From Polynucleobacter meluiroseus (GTDB taxonomy: Bacteria > Pseudomonadota > Gammaproteobacteria > Burkholderiales > Burkholderiaceae), in assembly GCA_945881875.1 (NCBI GenBank), contig CAMCVH010000003.1:62001-126000 (forward strand): 64,000 bases of DNA. The letters are read 5' to 3'. Under the pieces are notes generated by a model. The model had not been told where the DNA came from. It worked only from the letters and a program-made list of their open reading frames with translations, and ran no database searches. This document shows, piece after piece, positions 19,797-28,399 of the stretch. Every line of letters begins with the position of its first letter. The stretch's first letter is position 1. A program made the position numbers and the translations under genes.

Positions 19797-19826
19797 TTAA
19801 AAAACGCCGCTACAGCGGCGTTTTTT
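19797..19826. terminator. Bidirectional intrinsic terminator between DUF2909 and ctaE
   Basis: GC-rich hairpin ACGCCGCTACAGCGGCGT has a T run on the plus side and an A run on the left. It can therefore end both the plus-strand DUF2909 transcript and the minus-strand oxidase transcript just after the ctaE stop at 19840. Confidence 0.92.
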
Positions 19827-19839
19827 AACGTGTTGGAAT

Positions 19840-20700
19840 TTACATCCAATAAACCACGACATATAAACCTAACCATACAACGTCTACAAAGTGCCAGTAC
19901 CATGCAGCACCCTCAAATGCAAAGTGATTATCTGCAGTGAAATGCCCCTTCATCACCCGCACTAAAACAACTGCGAGCATGATGGCACCCATTGTCACGT
20001 GAAAACCGTGGAATCCAGTCAACATGTAAAAAGTCGAGCCATAAACGCCTGAACTTAGTTTTAAATTGAGGTCGTTATACGCATGGATGTATTCGTAAAC
20101 CTGAAAGCCCATGAAAATAGCACCTAAAGCAACCGTAGCAGCTAAACCCTGAATGACTTGCTTGCGATGGCCTTCACGCATGGCGTGATGAGCCCATGTG
20201 ACCGTTAAGCCTGATGCTAGAAGCAAAGCCGTGTTAATTGTTGGAATTGGCCACGGGCCTACTGTTTTGAAACTCTCAACCAATCCAGCAGGGCCAGCGT
20301 GAGGCCATGAAGCAGCAAAGTCAGGCCACAATAATTTGTTATCAATATCACCCAACCACGGCATGGCAATACTTCTTGCATAGAAAAGCGCAGAAAAGAA
20401 TGCTCCAAAGAACATGATCTCTGAAAAGATGAACCATGCCATTGACCATCTATATGAAACATCCACGTTGACGCTATTCATGCCACGCTGAGATTCTCCA
20501 ATAGCATCCCCAAACCAGATGTACACGGAAACAATTGTCCAGACAAGGCCCGCAAGACATAAGAACATGCCTGCAGTGCTTCCATTAACCCATAGAGATG
20601 CACCCCAACCTACGCCAAGCAATCCTAGGCTAGTAACAATAGGGTGACGCGTTGGACCCGGCACATAATAATAAGGGGCTTTAGTAACACTGGAAGACAT
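19840..20700 (-). CDS. ctaE: Cytochrome c oxidase subunit III
   Basis: The 286-residue polytopic subunit has the long form with seven helices. Family features include YYVPGPTRHPIVTSLGLLGVGWG, FIFSEIMFFGAFFSALFYARS, WAHHAMREGHRKQ, GFHGFHVTMGAIML and the final WYWHFVDVVWLGLYVVVYW. Subunit III stabilises the catalytic core. AGGAGAGAGA precedes the ATG. It is the last oxidase structural gene and is followed by a terminator. Confidence 0.97.
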   Translation of the reverse strand: MSSSVTKAPYYYVPGPTRHPIVTSLGLLGVGWGASLWVNGSTAGMFLCLAGLVWTIVSVYIWFGDAIGESQRGMNSVNVDVSYRWSMAWFIFSEIMFFGAFFSALFYARSIAMPWLGDIDNKLLWPDFAASWPHAGPAGLVESFKTVGPWPIPTINTALLLASGLTVTWAHHAMREGHRKQVIQGLAATVALGAIFMGFQVYEYIHAYNDLNLKLSSGVYGSTFYMLTGFHGFHVTMGAIMLAVVLVRVMKGHFTADNHFAFEGAAWYWHFVDVVWLGLYVVVYWM

Positions 20701-20715
20701 TCTCTCTCCTAAAAA

Positions 20716-20925
20716 TTAACTTGATACAACCGCTTTAACAATCAACAACAAAATTGTCATAAAAATAACTGTGCCTAAAAGAGCAGCCAGCACAATATGG
20801 ACAAAACTGATCGATGCCATATCTGCATCTTGACCAGAACGTTTACGAACCCCCAAGAATCCCCACATAACGGCTCTCATCGAGATAAGAAACATCTTGA
20901 AAGAGCTTGGCTTAGACTTTTGCAT
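20716..20925 (-). CDS. Small membrane protein, DUF2970 family
   Basis: A 69-residue protein: a basic N-terminus with SMRAVMWGFLGVRKRSGQDAD followed by one membrane helix (IVLAALLGTVIFMTILLLIVKAVV). This is the DUF2970 pattern seen between ctaG and ctaE in betaproteobacterial oxidase operons. ATG 20925 begins one base after the ctaG stop and gives the family N-terminus MQKSKPSS; the longer ORF runs into ctaG. No biochemical function is known to me. Confidence 0.83.
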   Translation of the reverse strand: MQKSKPSSFKMFLISMRAVMWGFLGVRKRSGQDADMASISFVHIVLAALLGTVIFMTILLLIVKAVVSS

Positions 20926-20926
20926 A

Positions 20927-21520
20927 TTAAATCTTTGATGCCTTGCTATTGTGCTGACCTGGTACAACTTTTTGAGTACCATTTATTTCAAAAAAAGTAT
21001 ATGACAAAGTTATATTTTTTATATCTTTTGGTAAGGCTGGATCAATTATAAATACCACCGGCATCTCACGAGACTCATTTGGCTTTAATGTTTGCTCAGC
21101 AAAACAAAAACATTCTAATTTTGTAAAGTGTTGTGTAGATTGTTTTGGGGCATAGCTTGGAATTGCTTGAGCTGATACCGACCTACCTTGTGTATTAACT
21201 ACTTCATATATAACTTGAACCATTTCGCCAGGATGAACCTGCATGGAGCTTTTAATTGAACGAAAACGGAAAGGACCTTGAGTGTTGGAATCAAATTCAA
21301 CTGTAATTAAGCGACTCTCATCAACTTGCGTATTTTTTTCAACTGCATGAACAGCTCTTGTACCGTAGTTATTCTTGCTAGTAACTACGTTGATTCCGGT
21401 AACTTCACATAAAACGCGATACATTGGAATGAGTGCATAACCGAAAGCAAACATCGCTAAGCTAATCACAATTAGCTTTAAAAACATTTGTCGATTGTAT
21501 TGAGCGATATTGAACGCCAT
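20927..21520 (-). CDS. ctaG: Cytochrome c oxidase assembly protein CtaG/Cox11
   Basis: The 197-residue protein has one N-terminal membrane helix and a beta-sandwich domain on the outer side. The copper-binding motif CFCF is intact in KLECFCFAEQTLKPNE. Cox11 proteins deliver copper to the CuB site of subunit I. The C-terminal pattern DPALPKDIKNITLSYTFFE is typical. The ATG lies two bases after the stop of the 41-codon assembly gene. Confidence 0.95.
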   Translation of the reverse strand: MAFNIAQYNRQMFLKLIVISLAMFAFGYALIPMYRVLCEVTGINVVTSKNNYGTRAVHAVEKNTQVDESRLITVEFDSNTQGPFRFRSIKSSMQVHPGEMVQVIYEVVNTQGRSVSAQAIPSYAPKQSTQHFTKLECFCFAEQTLKPNESREMPVVFIIDPALPKDIKNITLSYTFFEINGTQKVVPGQHNSKASKI

Positions 21521-21522
21521 GA

Positions 21523-21648
21523 TTAACCGAACATCAATTTCTTAGTAAAGATTCCAAGAAAGAAAACTAAAGCTACCGTAAATAAAACTAAGCCCAAGCG
21601 ACGATTACTTGTGCTTGAGTTAGTTTTATTTTGATTAGATTGCGTCAT
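21523..21648 (-). CDS. Cytochrome oxidase small assembly protein (41 aa)
   Basis: This ORF is too short for the supplied track. It reads MTQSNQNKTNSS-TSNRRLGLVLFTV-ALVFFLGIFTKKLMFG and stops at TAA 21523. It has a polar N-terminus, two arginines and one membrane helix, matching the small assembly proteins annotated between ctaD and ctaG in betaproteobacteria. It lies 25 bp after ctaD and 2 bp before ctaG on the same strand. The clean reading frame that fills this gap in the operon supports it as real. Confidence 0.83.
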   Translation of the reverse strand: MTQSNQNKTNSSTSNRRLGLVLFTVALVFFLGIFTKKLMFG

Positions 21649-21673
21649 GAAATTCCGATGAGTTTTTAACTGA

Positions 21674-23263
21674 TTACTTCACTGTTGGAGGAGTTTCAAA
21701 AGTATGGAATGGGGCTGGAGATGGGAGTGTCCACTCTAGACCTTCGGCACCTTCCCATGCTTTTGCTTCAGCTTTTTGACCACCACGGTAAGCAGGCAAT
21801 ACAACCCAAATCAAGAAGTACACTTGCATCAATCCAAAACCTAAGCCGCCAATCGAAGCAATCGCATTGAAATCAGCAAATTGCACTGGATAATCAGCAT
21901 AACGACGAGGCATTCCGGCAAGACCCAAGAAGTGCATTGGGAAGAATGTTAAGTTAAAGAAAATCATTGAACCCCAAAAGTGTACTTTCCCACGGAATTC
22001 ATTCACCATGAATCCAGTCCACTTTGGCGCCCAGAAGTAGAAGCCCGCATATAGTGCAAACAATGAACCAGCTACTAACACATAGTGGAAGTGCGCTACT
22101 ACGTAATAAGTATCTTGAACCATGATGTCAATTGGAGCAACTGCAAGAATCAAACCAGTGAAACCACCCAATGTAAATACAAAGATGAAACCAATTGCCC
22201 ATAGCATTGGAGTTTCAAAGGTCATTGAACCTTTCCACATTGTTGCAATCCAGTTAAAGATTTTTACGCCTGTTGGAACGGCGATCAACATCGTTGCATA
22301 CATGAAGAATAGTTGTCCCGTTACTGGCATACCTGTTGCAAACATGTGGTGAGCCCAAACGATGAATGACAGGATTGCAATTGATCCTGTTGCATAAACC
22401 ATTGAGCTATAACCAAACAAACGCTTACGAGAGAATGTAGGAATCACTTCACTAACGATGCCAAACGCTGGCAAGATCATGATGTAAACCTCTGGATGAC
22501 CAAAGAACCAGAAAATATGTTGATACATCACTGGGTCACCACCGCCAGCTGCTGAGAAGAAGCTCGTACCAAAGTGACGATCTGTCAGAACCATCGTGAT
22601 CGCACCAGCTAAAACTGGCATCACAGCAATCAATAAGTAAGCAGTAATTAACCATGTCCAGCAAAACATTGGCATTTTCATCAATGTCATACCAGGAGCA
22701 CGCATGTTAAGAATAGTTACGATGATGTTGATTGAGCCCATGATTGATGAGGCACCCATCAAATGAAGTGCAAAAATTGCCATATCCATACCAGGACCCA
22801 TTTGCACAGATAAAGGCGCATACAAGGTCCACCCTGCGGCAGTTGCACCACCTGGGACAAAGAATGAAGACAATAACAATGATGCCGCTACTGGCATGAT
22901 CCAGAAGCTGAAGTTATTCATTCGAGCAAATGCCATATCAGAGGCACCCACCTGCATCGGAATCATGAGGTTAGCAAAGCCCACGAAGGCCGGCATGATC
23001 GCACCGAAAACCATCACCAGGCCGTGCATCGTCGTTAACTGATTAAAGAGTTCAGGACGAATAAACTGTAAACCCGGTTGGAACAATTCCAAACGAATTA
23101 AAAGTGCCATCACACCACCGGCTAACAAGCTGACGAAAGCAAAGATCAGGTATAGCGTACCAATATCTTTATGGTTTGTTGCGTATAACCAACGACGCCA
23201 TCCGTGCGGGGTGTCATGTGCGTGATCATCATGATGATCGTGTGCGTGGCTTACTGTGCTCAT
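21674..23263 (-). CDS. ctaD: Cytochrome c oxidase subunit I (aa3/caa3 type)
   Basis: The 529-residue catalytic subunit binds heme a and the heme a3-CuB centre. Ligand regions are visible: TTMHGLVMVFG (heme a), FWFFGHPEVYIMILPAFG (CuB His and the crosslinked Tyr), VWAHHMFATG (CuB His pair) and YYVVAHFHYVLV (heme a3 and heme a). The His-Tyr spacing marks an A-type oxidase. The N-terminus is unusually histidine/aspartate-rich (SHAHDHHDDHAHD), possibly metal-binding. CGGAG precedes the ATG. Confidence 0.98.
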   Translation of the reverse strand: MSTVSHAHDHHDDHAHDTPHGWRRWLYATNHKDIGTLYLIFAFVSLLAGGVMALLIRLELFQPGLQFIRPELFNQLTTMHGLVMVFGAIMPAFVGFANLMIPMQVGASDMAFARMNNFSFWIMPVAASLLLSSFFVPGGATAAGWTLYAPLSVQMGPGMDMAIFALHLMGASSIMGSINIIVTILNMRAPGMTLMKMPMFCWTWLITAYLLIAVMPVLAGAITMVLTDRHFGTSFFSAAGGGDPVMYQHIFWFFGHPEVYIMILPAFGIVSEVIPTFSRKRLFGYSSMVYATGSIAILSFIVWAHHMFATGMPVTGQLFFMYATMLIAVPTGVKIFNWIATMWKGSMTFETPMLWAIGFIFVFTLGGFTGLILAVAPIDIMVQDTYYVVAHFHYVLVAGSLFALYAGFYFWAPKWTGFMVNEFRGKVHFWGSMIFFNLTFFPMHFLGLAGMPRRYADYPVQFADFNAIASIGGLGFGLMQVYFLIWVVLPAYRGGQKAEAKAWEGAEGLEWTLPSPAPFHTFETPPTVK

Positions 23264-23299
23264 ATTTGCTCCGATGACTAGTATGTATTAGTTACTTAA

Positions 23300-24454
23300 T
23301 TATTTTGCTGCGCGTGCAGTTGTGAAATCTGTAGGTTGAATCAACTCACCAGTTTTATTACCCCACGCATTGCGTGTGTAAGTCATTACAGATGCCAATT
23401 CAACATCGTTCAAATGGGCCCATTTAGGCATTGCATTTTTGCCGTTCAAAAGCATTTTGTATTGAACATCTTTAGGACCAACCACTACTTTTGAACCAAC
23501 TAAGCCTGGGAAAGCACCAGCTCCTTGACCGTTAGGTTGGTGACAAGCTGCACAGTTTGCTGCATACACTTTTTCACCACGTTGTTTCAATTCATCCATT
23601 GTGTAAGTCTTTGTTGGATCATCAGCCAAAGCTGCCATCTGTAACTTCTTCTCGGCAGCCCATGCTGTGTACTCTGCATCAGTCACAACTTTTACAACGA
23701 TCGGCATAAATGCATGCTCTTTGCCACACAACTCAGAACACTGACCACGATAGGTTCCAAGTTTTTCAGCGCGGAACCATGTATCACGAACAAAACCTGG
23801 AATCGCATCTTGCTTAACGCCGAATGCTGGAATTGTCCATGAATGAATAACGTCGTTAGCTGTTGTCACCATACGAATCTTTTTGCCAACAGGAACAACC
23901 ATCTCATTGTCTACTTCCATCAAATAAGTGTCGCTCTTAGTTGCTTGGTTGTTAATCTGCTCGCGAGTCGTTGTTAAGGTTTGCATGAAAGCGATGCCTT
24001 CACCTTCACCCTTGATGTAGTCGTATCCCCACTTCCATTGGTAGCCGGTAACTTTGATTGTTAAATCAGCATTAGTTGTATCTTTCATGGCAACAACAGT
24101 TTTAGTTGCTGGTAAAGCCATACCAATAACAATTAACAATGGAACAACCGTCCAAATAATTTCAACTGTCGTGCTTTCGTGAAAGCTTGCTGATTTGTGA
24201 CCTAATGATTTGCGGTGTTTATAAATTGAATAAAACATCACACCAAAAACAGCAACAAAAATAACTAAACAAATTGCTAGCATCATCCAATGTAAAACAG
24301 CTACTTCTTCAGCTACTTTTGTTGCAGGCGACTGAAGATTTAGCTGGTAGCGTGCTGGACCACCTGGCATGTCATTGATTGCTAATACTAAGTTGCTGTG
24401 CAGCAAACCAATAAATCCGAGTGCCAAACCGGCTAATGATGTGACTTGTTTCAT
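23300..24454 (-). CDS. ctaC: Cytochrome c oxidase subunit II with fused cytochrome c domain
   Basis: The 384-residue protein has a signal peptide, two membrane helices and a cupredoxin domain whose CuA site reads CSELCGKEHAFM. It continues into a C-terminal cytochrome c domain with CAACHQPNG (heme-binding CxxCH) and a distal Met in NAMPKW. This is the caa3-like layout, with the electron donor built in. It heads the oxidase operon, which runs ctaC-ctaD-small protein-ctaG-DUF2970-ctaE. Confidence 0.97.
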   Translation of the reverse strand: MKQVTSLAGLALGFIGLLHSNLVLAINDMPGGPARYQLNLQSPATKVAEEVAVLHWMMLAICLVIFVAVFGVMFYSIYKHRKSLGHKSASFHESTTVEIIWTVVPLLIVIGMALPATKTVVAMKDTTNADLTIKVTGYQWKWGYDYIKGEGEGIAFMQTLTTTREQINNQATKSDTYLMEVDNEMVVPVGKKIRMVTTANDVIHSWTIPAFGVKQDAIPGFVRDTWFRAEKLGTYRGQCSELCGKEHAFMPIVVKVVTDAEYTAWAAEKKLQMAALADDPTKTYTMDELKQRGEKVYAANCAACHQPNGQGAGAFPGLVGSKVVVGPKDVQYKMLLNGKNAMPKWAHLNDVELASVMTYTRNAWGNKTGELIQPTDFTTARAAK

Positions 24455-24516
24455 CTTATTTTCCGTTAATTAAATTCTTGTAACTTAATGCAAAAAAGCA
24501 TGCACTAAACCTTACG

Positions 24517-24546
24517 ATTATATTTGGTGATTTTGGTCTAACGCAA
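24517..24546 (-). promoter_or_regulatory. Candidate sigma-70 promoter of the cytochrome oxidase operon
   Basis: On the minus strand TTGCGT (24541-24546) and a perfect TATAAT (24517-24522) are separated by 18 bases, upstream of ctaC. The predicted 5' leader is about 50-60 bases and contains a CGGAAAATAAG ribosome-binding site. The rest of this 162-base gap is AT-rich with an inverted repeat at its far end. Confidence 0.5.
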
Positions 24547-24600
24547 TAATTTACTGACTTTGGGGTTACTTAATAGTTAACAAATTATATAACATTGTAT

Positions 24601-24616
24601 GTGAGCGCTCGCTCAC
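24601..24616. repeat. Inverted repeat GTGAGCG-CT-CGCTCAC
   Basis: A seven-base inverted repeat with a two-base centre, immediately after the methyltransferase stop codon and about 150 bp upstream of ctaC. On the minus strand no T run follows it, so it is a poor terminator for the methyltransferase gene. It resembles the dyads bound by TetR-type regulators, but no such regulator is encoded nearby. Confidence 0.5.
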
Positions 24617-25381
24617 CTAGTTTTTTTGCCTTATGATTTGATCAATTTCAATGGTGGCCACACCCATGTTTGACTTTGATAAGCGTCGCTTTGGCACCCA
24701 AGCATGTCCGTAAACAAGCTCTAAGGTTAGTTGGAACGGTTCCTTGAACTCATAAATCTTCTCTTTGTCTATTGATCCATTGTCACTTAAACCTAACTCA
24801 ATCATATCTTTGATCAATAACTCATGATTGTCATATTTGAGAGTGATGTATTCCATATCCATGACAGGCTCTGCAAATCCCGACTTAGCTAAGGCATCAC
24901 CTACGTCATGCATATCCCAGCTACTGGCAAGCGAAGGTTCAAGCCCCATTATTTGACGTAATTCTTTTCCAGTATCTGGGCCCAAGTAACTGAACATTAA
25001 AAGAGCCTCGGGCTTGAGCAACTGTTCCCACACTGCAATAAGACTCTCTGGGTTTGAATGATTTTGTAGCTCTAAGTTAGACCAAACCAAATCCATCGAA
25101 TGTCGTAAGGTTTCATCAGCTGGCAAGACCAATTTTAATAAGGGCTGCTTACTCAGCTTAAGAAATAATTTTCTAAAAATCGATTGTCTAAATTTCACAT
25201 CAGAACAATAGTTGATTGCCTTTGGATAACGCTGAAAAATAATCTTAGGTTGAATGCAACCTGATTGAAAAATATGTTGAGGATTTAATTTAATAATTGA
25301 TAACTTCTCCTCCATTCTTTTGGCGATCTCAAGAGATAACCAATGCGGAATTGAGGATGTCATTGTTGGCAAGGTGGGCAT
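24617..25381 (-). CDS. BioC-like methyltransferase-fold protein, degenerate SAM site
   Basis: The 254-residue protein resembles the malonyl-ACP methyltransferase (BioC)-like proteins found next to comF in betaproteobacteria. Family landmarks are MDLVWSNLELQ (BioC DxVxSN), LKPEALLMFSYLGPDTGKELR, WDMHDVGDALAKSGFAEPVMDME and the C-terminal LELVYGHAWVPK. The usual glycine-rich SAM loop (DxGxGxG) is not recognisable; the expected place reads IFQSGCIQPKII. It may therefore be inactive or have another role. The start at 25381 is uncertain, with ATG 25363 as an alternative. Confidence 0.68.
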   Translation of the reverse strand: MPTLPTMTSSIPHWLSLEIAKRMEEKLSIIKLNPQHIFQSGCIQPKIIFQRYPKAINYCSDVKFRQSIFRKLFLKLSKQPLLKLVLPADETLRHSMDLVWSNLELQNHSNPESLIAVWEQLLKPEALLMFSYLGPDTGKELRQIMGLEPSLASSWDMHDVGDALAKSGFAEPVMDMEYITLKYDNHELLIKDMIELGLSDNGSIDKEKIYEFKEPFQLTLELVYGHAWVPKRRLSKSNMGVATIEIDQIIRQKN

Positions 25382-25389
25382 AGGGGCTC

Positions 25390-25397
25390 AGTATACT
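25390..25397. promoter_or_regulatory. Palindromic shared -10 (AGTATACT) between divergent genes
   Basis: AGTATACT is self-complementary and offers TATACT on both strands. It lies nine bases before the comF ATG on one side and eight bases before the methyltransferase ATG on the other. A single symmetric element could thus start transcription in both directions. Confidence 0.45.
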
Positions 25398-25406
25398 CAG
25401 CATCCC

Positions 25407-26096
25407 ATGAATTTTCTTCTTCCTACCTCATGTATTGGTTGCAAGAAATTTCAAGCAAATAGCATTTGCGATAAATGCTTAAATATCCTTAAATGTAATC
25501 AAGTTCATCGTTGCCAACAATGTGCGATTCCTTGTCTGAATAAACAGAATATTTGTCTTTCTTGTCAATGTAACCCTCCCGCATTCGATAGCACTTTATG
25601 TCTAGATAGCTATGGTGGTCTTCTGACAGAGTCATTACATGATTACAAGTACCATGGGAAGATTGCTTTAGCTAGATGCTTTGCTAATACTTGGCAAGCA
25701 GTTTTTAATCATGAGCCATCTTTACAAACTAATATTGAATGGATGATTCCTGTTCCGTTAAGTATTAAGAAGCTTCATCACAGAGGATTTAATCAAGCTT
25801 GGGAGTTATGCAAAATAATGTCTATGCGTTTAAACATAGATTCGGATCCATTTGTACTTGGGCGCAACCATATGGACGGAGACCAAGCACACGCCAGTAG
25901 AGAACAACGTCTAACTAGACTTATTAATACATTTAGAGTAAATCCTAAAAGGTTAGATCGCATTGCTAATCAAAACATATTAATCATTGATGATGTTATG
26001 ACTACCGGAGCCACTCTTGATGTCATGGCAAAAGTATTAAAAGATTTTGGTGCCCAAAGTGTTCATAATTGGGTCATTCTTAGAACCCCTTTATAA
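25407..26096 (+). CDS. ComF family phosphoribosyltransferase-like protein
   Basis: The 229-residue protein has an N-terminal zinc-ribbon section with eight cysteines (CIGC-x10-CDKC and CQQC-x12-CLSC patterns). A phosphoribosyltransferase domain follows, with the PRPP loop [16 protein letters not shown]. ComF is needed for DNA uptake in naturally competent bacteria, although other competence genes are not in this window. The start at 25407 gives the standard family N-terminus [12 protein letters not shown]; the longer ORF start overlaps the divergent gene. Confidence 0.9.
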   Translation: MNFLLPTSCIGCKKFQANSICDKCLNILKCNQVHRCQQCAIPCLNKQNICLSCQCNPPAFDSTLCLDSYGGLLTESLHDYKYHGKIALARCFANTWQAVFNHEPSLQTNIEWMIPVPLSIKKLHHRGFNQAWELCKIMSMRLNIDSDPFVLGRNHMDGDQAHASREQRLTRLINTFRVNPKRLDRIANQNILIIDDVMTTGATLDVMAKVLKDFGAQSVHNWVILRTPL

Positions 26097-26101
26097 ACTT
26101 T

Positions 26102-26572
26102 ATGATTAACATTGTTCTTGTTGAACCTGAAATCCCGCCCAATACCGGCAACATCATTCGCTTGTGCGCCAATACCGGTGCACAGCTTCACCTAGTAGAG
26201 CCTTTAGGATTCCCTTTAGAAGACGCTCGGATGAGGCGTGCTGGTTTGGACTATCACGAATATGCTCATATGAAATTACATAAGAACTGGGAAGCATTTT
26301 TAGAATCTGAGAACCCATCGAAAGAACGCATGTTTGCCATCACCACTAAAGGAAAAGCAAAGTTAGCGAATTGCCAGTTTTTAGAAAACGATTATTTAGT
26401 TTTTGGATCAGAATCTAAGGGGCTTGCTCAGAACGTTAGAGATTATTTTTTACCAGAACGTGCTTTGCGTTTGCCGATGAGAGCCGATAGCCGAAGTCTT
26501 AATTTATCGAACGCTGTTGCTGTAATGGTTTATGAAGCTTGGCGACAACTGGACTTCAAAGGTGGAGACTAA
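26102..26572 (+). CDS. trmL: tRNA (cytidine(34)-2'-O)-methyltransferase TrmL
   Basis: The 156-residue SPOUT-class enzyme methylates the wobble ribose of leucine tRNAs. Motifs are [24 protein letters not shown] at the N-terminus, then the C-terminal knot [11 protein letters not shown] and [19 protein letters not shown]. It starts five bases after comF and ends one base before the convergent gpsA stop. Confidence 0.95.
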   Translation: MINIVLVEPEIPPNTGNIIRLCANTGAQLHLVEPLGFPLEDARMRRAGLDYHEYAHMKLHKNWEAFLESENPSKERMFAITTKGKAKLANCQFLENDYLVFGSESKGLAQNVRDYFLPERALRLPMRADSRSLNLSNAVAVMVYEAWRQLDFKGGD

Positions 26573-26573
26573 T

Positions 26574-27605
26574 TTAATAGTCAATTTCAGGTTGAGCGTC
26601 TCGACCCATCAGTAATTTGACTGCTTCAGGTAAATTTAAATGTTCAAATAAAACCTGACAGACCATTTGTGTAATTGGCATTTCAACTTTTTTTGCAATT
26701 GCCAAATCATTGACTGCTTGTGCGCAGCGTACTCCCTCTGCAACATGACCAAGAGAAGCTAATACATCTGATAGTTTTTTGCCGGCTGCTAATTGCAATC
26801 CAACTTGTCGATTGCGTGATAAGTCCCCTGTCGAAGTCAATATTAAATCTCCGACGCCAGTGAGCCCCATTGCAGTTTCAGGCTTACCACCCATTGCAGT
26901 AATTAAGCGCATCATCTCGTTGAGACCTCTTGTTAAAAGAGCTGCACGTGCGTTTAAACCAAGGCCTAAACCATCACTGATACCAGTTGCAATAGCTAAT
27001 ACATTTTTAATGGCACCGCCCAACTCGACACCTACGATGTCATCACTTCCATAAATTCTCATGTTGCCATAATGAAATATGCGTTGAACATACGCTACCA
27101 ATTGTTTTGAATTACTTGCAACAGTCAAAGCGCAAGGCATTCCCTTTGCTACCTCACTTGCAAAGCTTGGTCCTGAAAGCACTGCTAACTGAATGTTTTT
27201 ATATTCTGACTTGCTTAAACTTAATTCACGCTCAATGACTTGATGTGGCATTAAAGAGGTTTCTGACTCTAAACCTTTGCAAAGCCATACCCAATTTTTG
27301 GGGCAGCTGGGTAAAGCCAATAAAGAATGTACGATATCTTTTAAACCTGAAACGGGTGTTGAAATAACCACCAAATCTGATTCGGCAACGTTGGTAAATA
27401 ACTCGCTCCAGTTACTTGATACTTTTAGTTCATCAGGTAACTGAGTGTCCTTTAAGTATTTCTGATTGAGTTTGGTTTTTTGCATCTGCTCAGCAAGTTC
27501 AGCAGAGCGACTCCACAAATTAACATTTGCCTGAAGTGGGTTCTTGGAGGCGTGCATCGCCATGGCTGTACCCCATGCACCGGCTCCAAGAAAAATAACT
27601 TTCAT
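26574..27605 (-). CDS. gpsA: Glycerol-3-phosphate dehydrogenase [NAD(P)+]
   Basis: GpsA reduces dihydroxyacetone phosphate to sn-glycerol 3-phosphate for phospholipid synthesis. The 343-residue protein has the nucleotide loop GAGAWGTAMA, LAVLSGPSFASEVAKGMPCALTVAS, the catalytic Lys in VELGGAIKNVLAIATG, and GLTGVGDLILTSTGDLSRN. It follows secB by one base, in the secB-gpsA arrangement conserved in proteobacteria. Confidence 0.96.
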   Translation of the reverse strand: MKVIFLGAGAWGTAMAMHASKNPLQANVNLWSRSAELAEQMQKTKLNQKYLKDTQLPDELKVSSNWSELFTNVAESDLVVISTPVSGLKDIVHSLLALPSCPKNWVWLCKGLESETSLMPHQVIERELSLSKSEYKNIQLAVLSGPSFASEVAKGMPCALTVASNSKQLVAYVQRIFHYGNMRIYGSDDIVGVELGGAIKNVLAIATGISDGLGLGLNARAALLTRGLNEMMRLITAMGGKPETAMGLTGVGDLILTSTGDLSRNRQVGLQLAAGKKLSDVLASLGHVAEGVRCAQAVNDLAIAKKVEMPITQMVCQVLFEHLNLPEAVKLLMGRDAQPEIDY

Positions 27606-27606
27606 A

Positions 27607-28101
27607 TTAGTTAGGCAGAATAATTCCGCTATCGTTTGATGCTGGTGTACCGGATGCTTGCGCTAAACGCTGTTCATAAAGCGCATGAAAATTAATCTCT
27701 GCCAAATGAACAGGCTGAAAACCAGCACGACTAATCATGTCAGCAATGTTTGCCCGTAAATAAGGAAATAAAATGGTTGGGCATGCAATACCTAACATTG
27801 GATCAATTTGCTCAGCTGGCATATTCCGCATCTCAAAAATGCCTGATTGATGGGCTTCTACCAAAAAGAGGACTTTATCCTCAATACGAGTTGTCACTGA
27901 TCCAACAACGGTCACATGAAAATTATTTTCATCCAATTGATTAGCCTGGATATCAACCTGAACTTCAAGCTTAGGTTCCGCTTGAACTAGAAGAATTTCT
28001 GGAGCATTCGGCTGCTCCAAAGAGATATCTTTGAGATAAACGCGCTGAATCTGAAAACTTGGTGCGCTATCTTGTGCACTGTTAGCTAAATCTTCTGTCA
28101 T
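27607..28101 (-). CDS. secB: Protein-export chaperone SecB
   Basis: The 164-residue chaperone keeps preproteins unfolded and hands them to SecA. Family motifs include [31 protein letters not shown], the SecA-binding-region segment [36 protein letters not shown], and a short polar tail. It lies between grxC and gpsA, with 12 bp to grxC. Confidence 0.96.
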   Translation of the reverse strand: MTEDLANSAQDSAPSFQIQRVYLKDISLEQPNAPEILLVQAEPKLEVQVDIQANQLDENNFHVTVVGSVTTRIEDKVLFLVEAHQSGIFEMRNMPAEQIDPMLGIACPTILFPYLRANIADMISRAGFQPVHLAEINFHALYEQRLAQASGTPASNDSGIILPN

Positions 28102-28113
28102 GATTTTTCCTGT

Positions 28114-28371
28114 TTATTTTCCTAATAAAGGGTCTAACTTACCTGCACGATCAAGTGCGGAAAGGTCATCGAATCCACCTACGTGGGTTTCATTGATAAA
28201 GATTTGTGGAACGGTTCTTCTACCAGTTTTGGCAATCATTTCATCTCTGAGCGTGGGATCTTTGTCCACCAGAATTTTTTCAGTAATAGCAGCCCCTTTG
28301 GAAGTTAGCAGCCTCTCTGCCATGACGCAGTATGGGCAAACTTGAGTGCTGTACATAGTTATTTTTGTCAT
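28114..28371 (-). CDS. grxC: Glutaredoxin 3 (GrxC type)
   Basis: An 85-residue dithiol glutaredoxin with active site CPYC in VCPYCVMAERLL, the cis-Pro segment RRTVPQIFINETHVGGFDDL, and a short C-terminal helix. It uses glutathione, made by the gshA-gshB genes in this window, to reduce disulfides. The order grxC-secB-gpsA behind a rhodanese gene is conserved in proteobacteria. Confidence 0.95.
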   Translation of the reverse strand: MTKITMYSTQVCPYCVMAERLLTSKGAAITEKILVDKDPTLRDEMIAKTGRRTVPQIFINETHVGGFDDLSALDRAGKLDPLLGK

Positions 28372-28399
28372 CTTTTACTCCTAAAAACGATGCTTTGAC

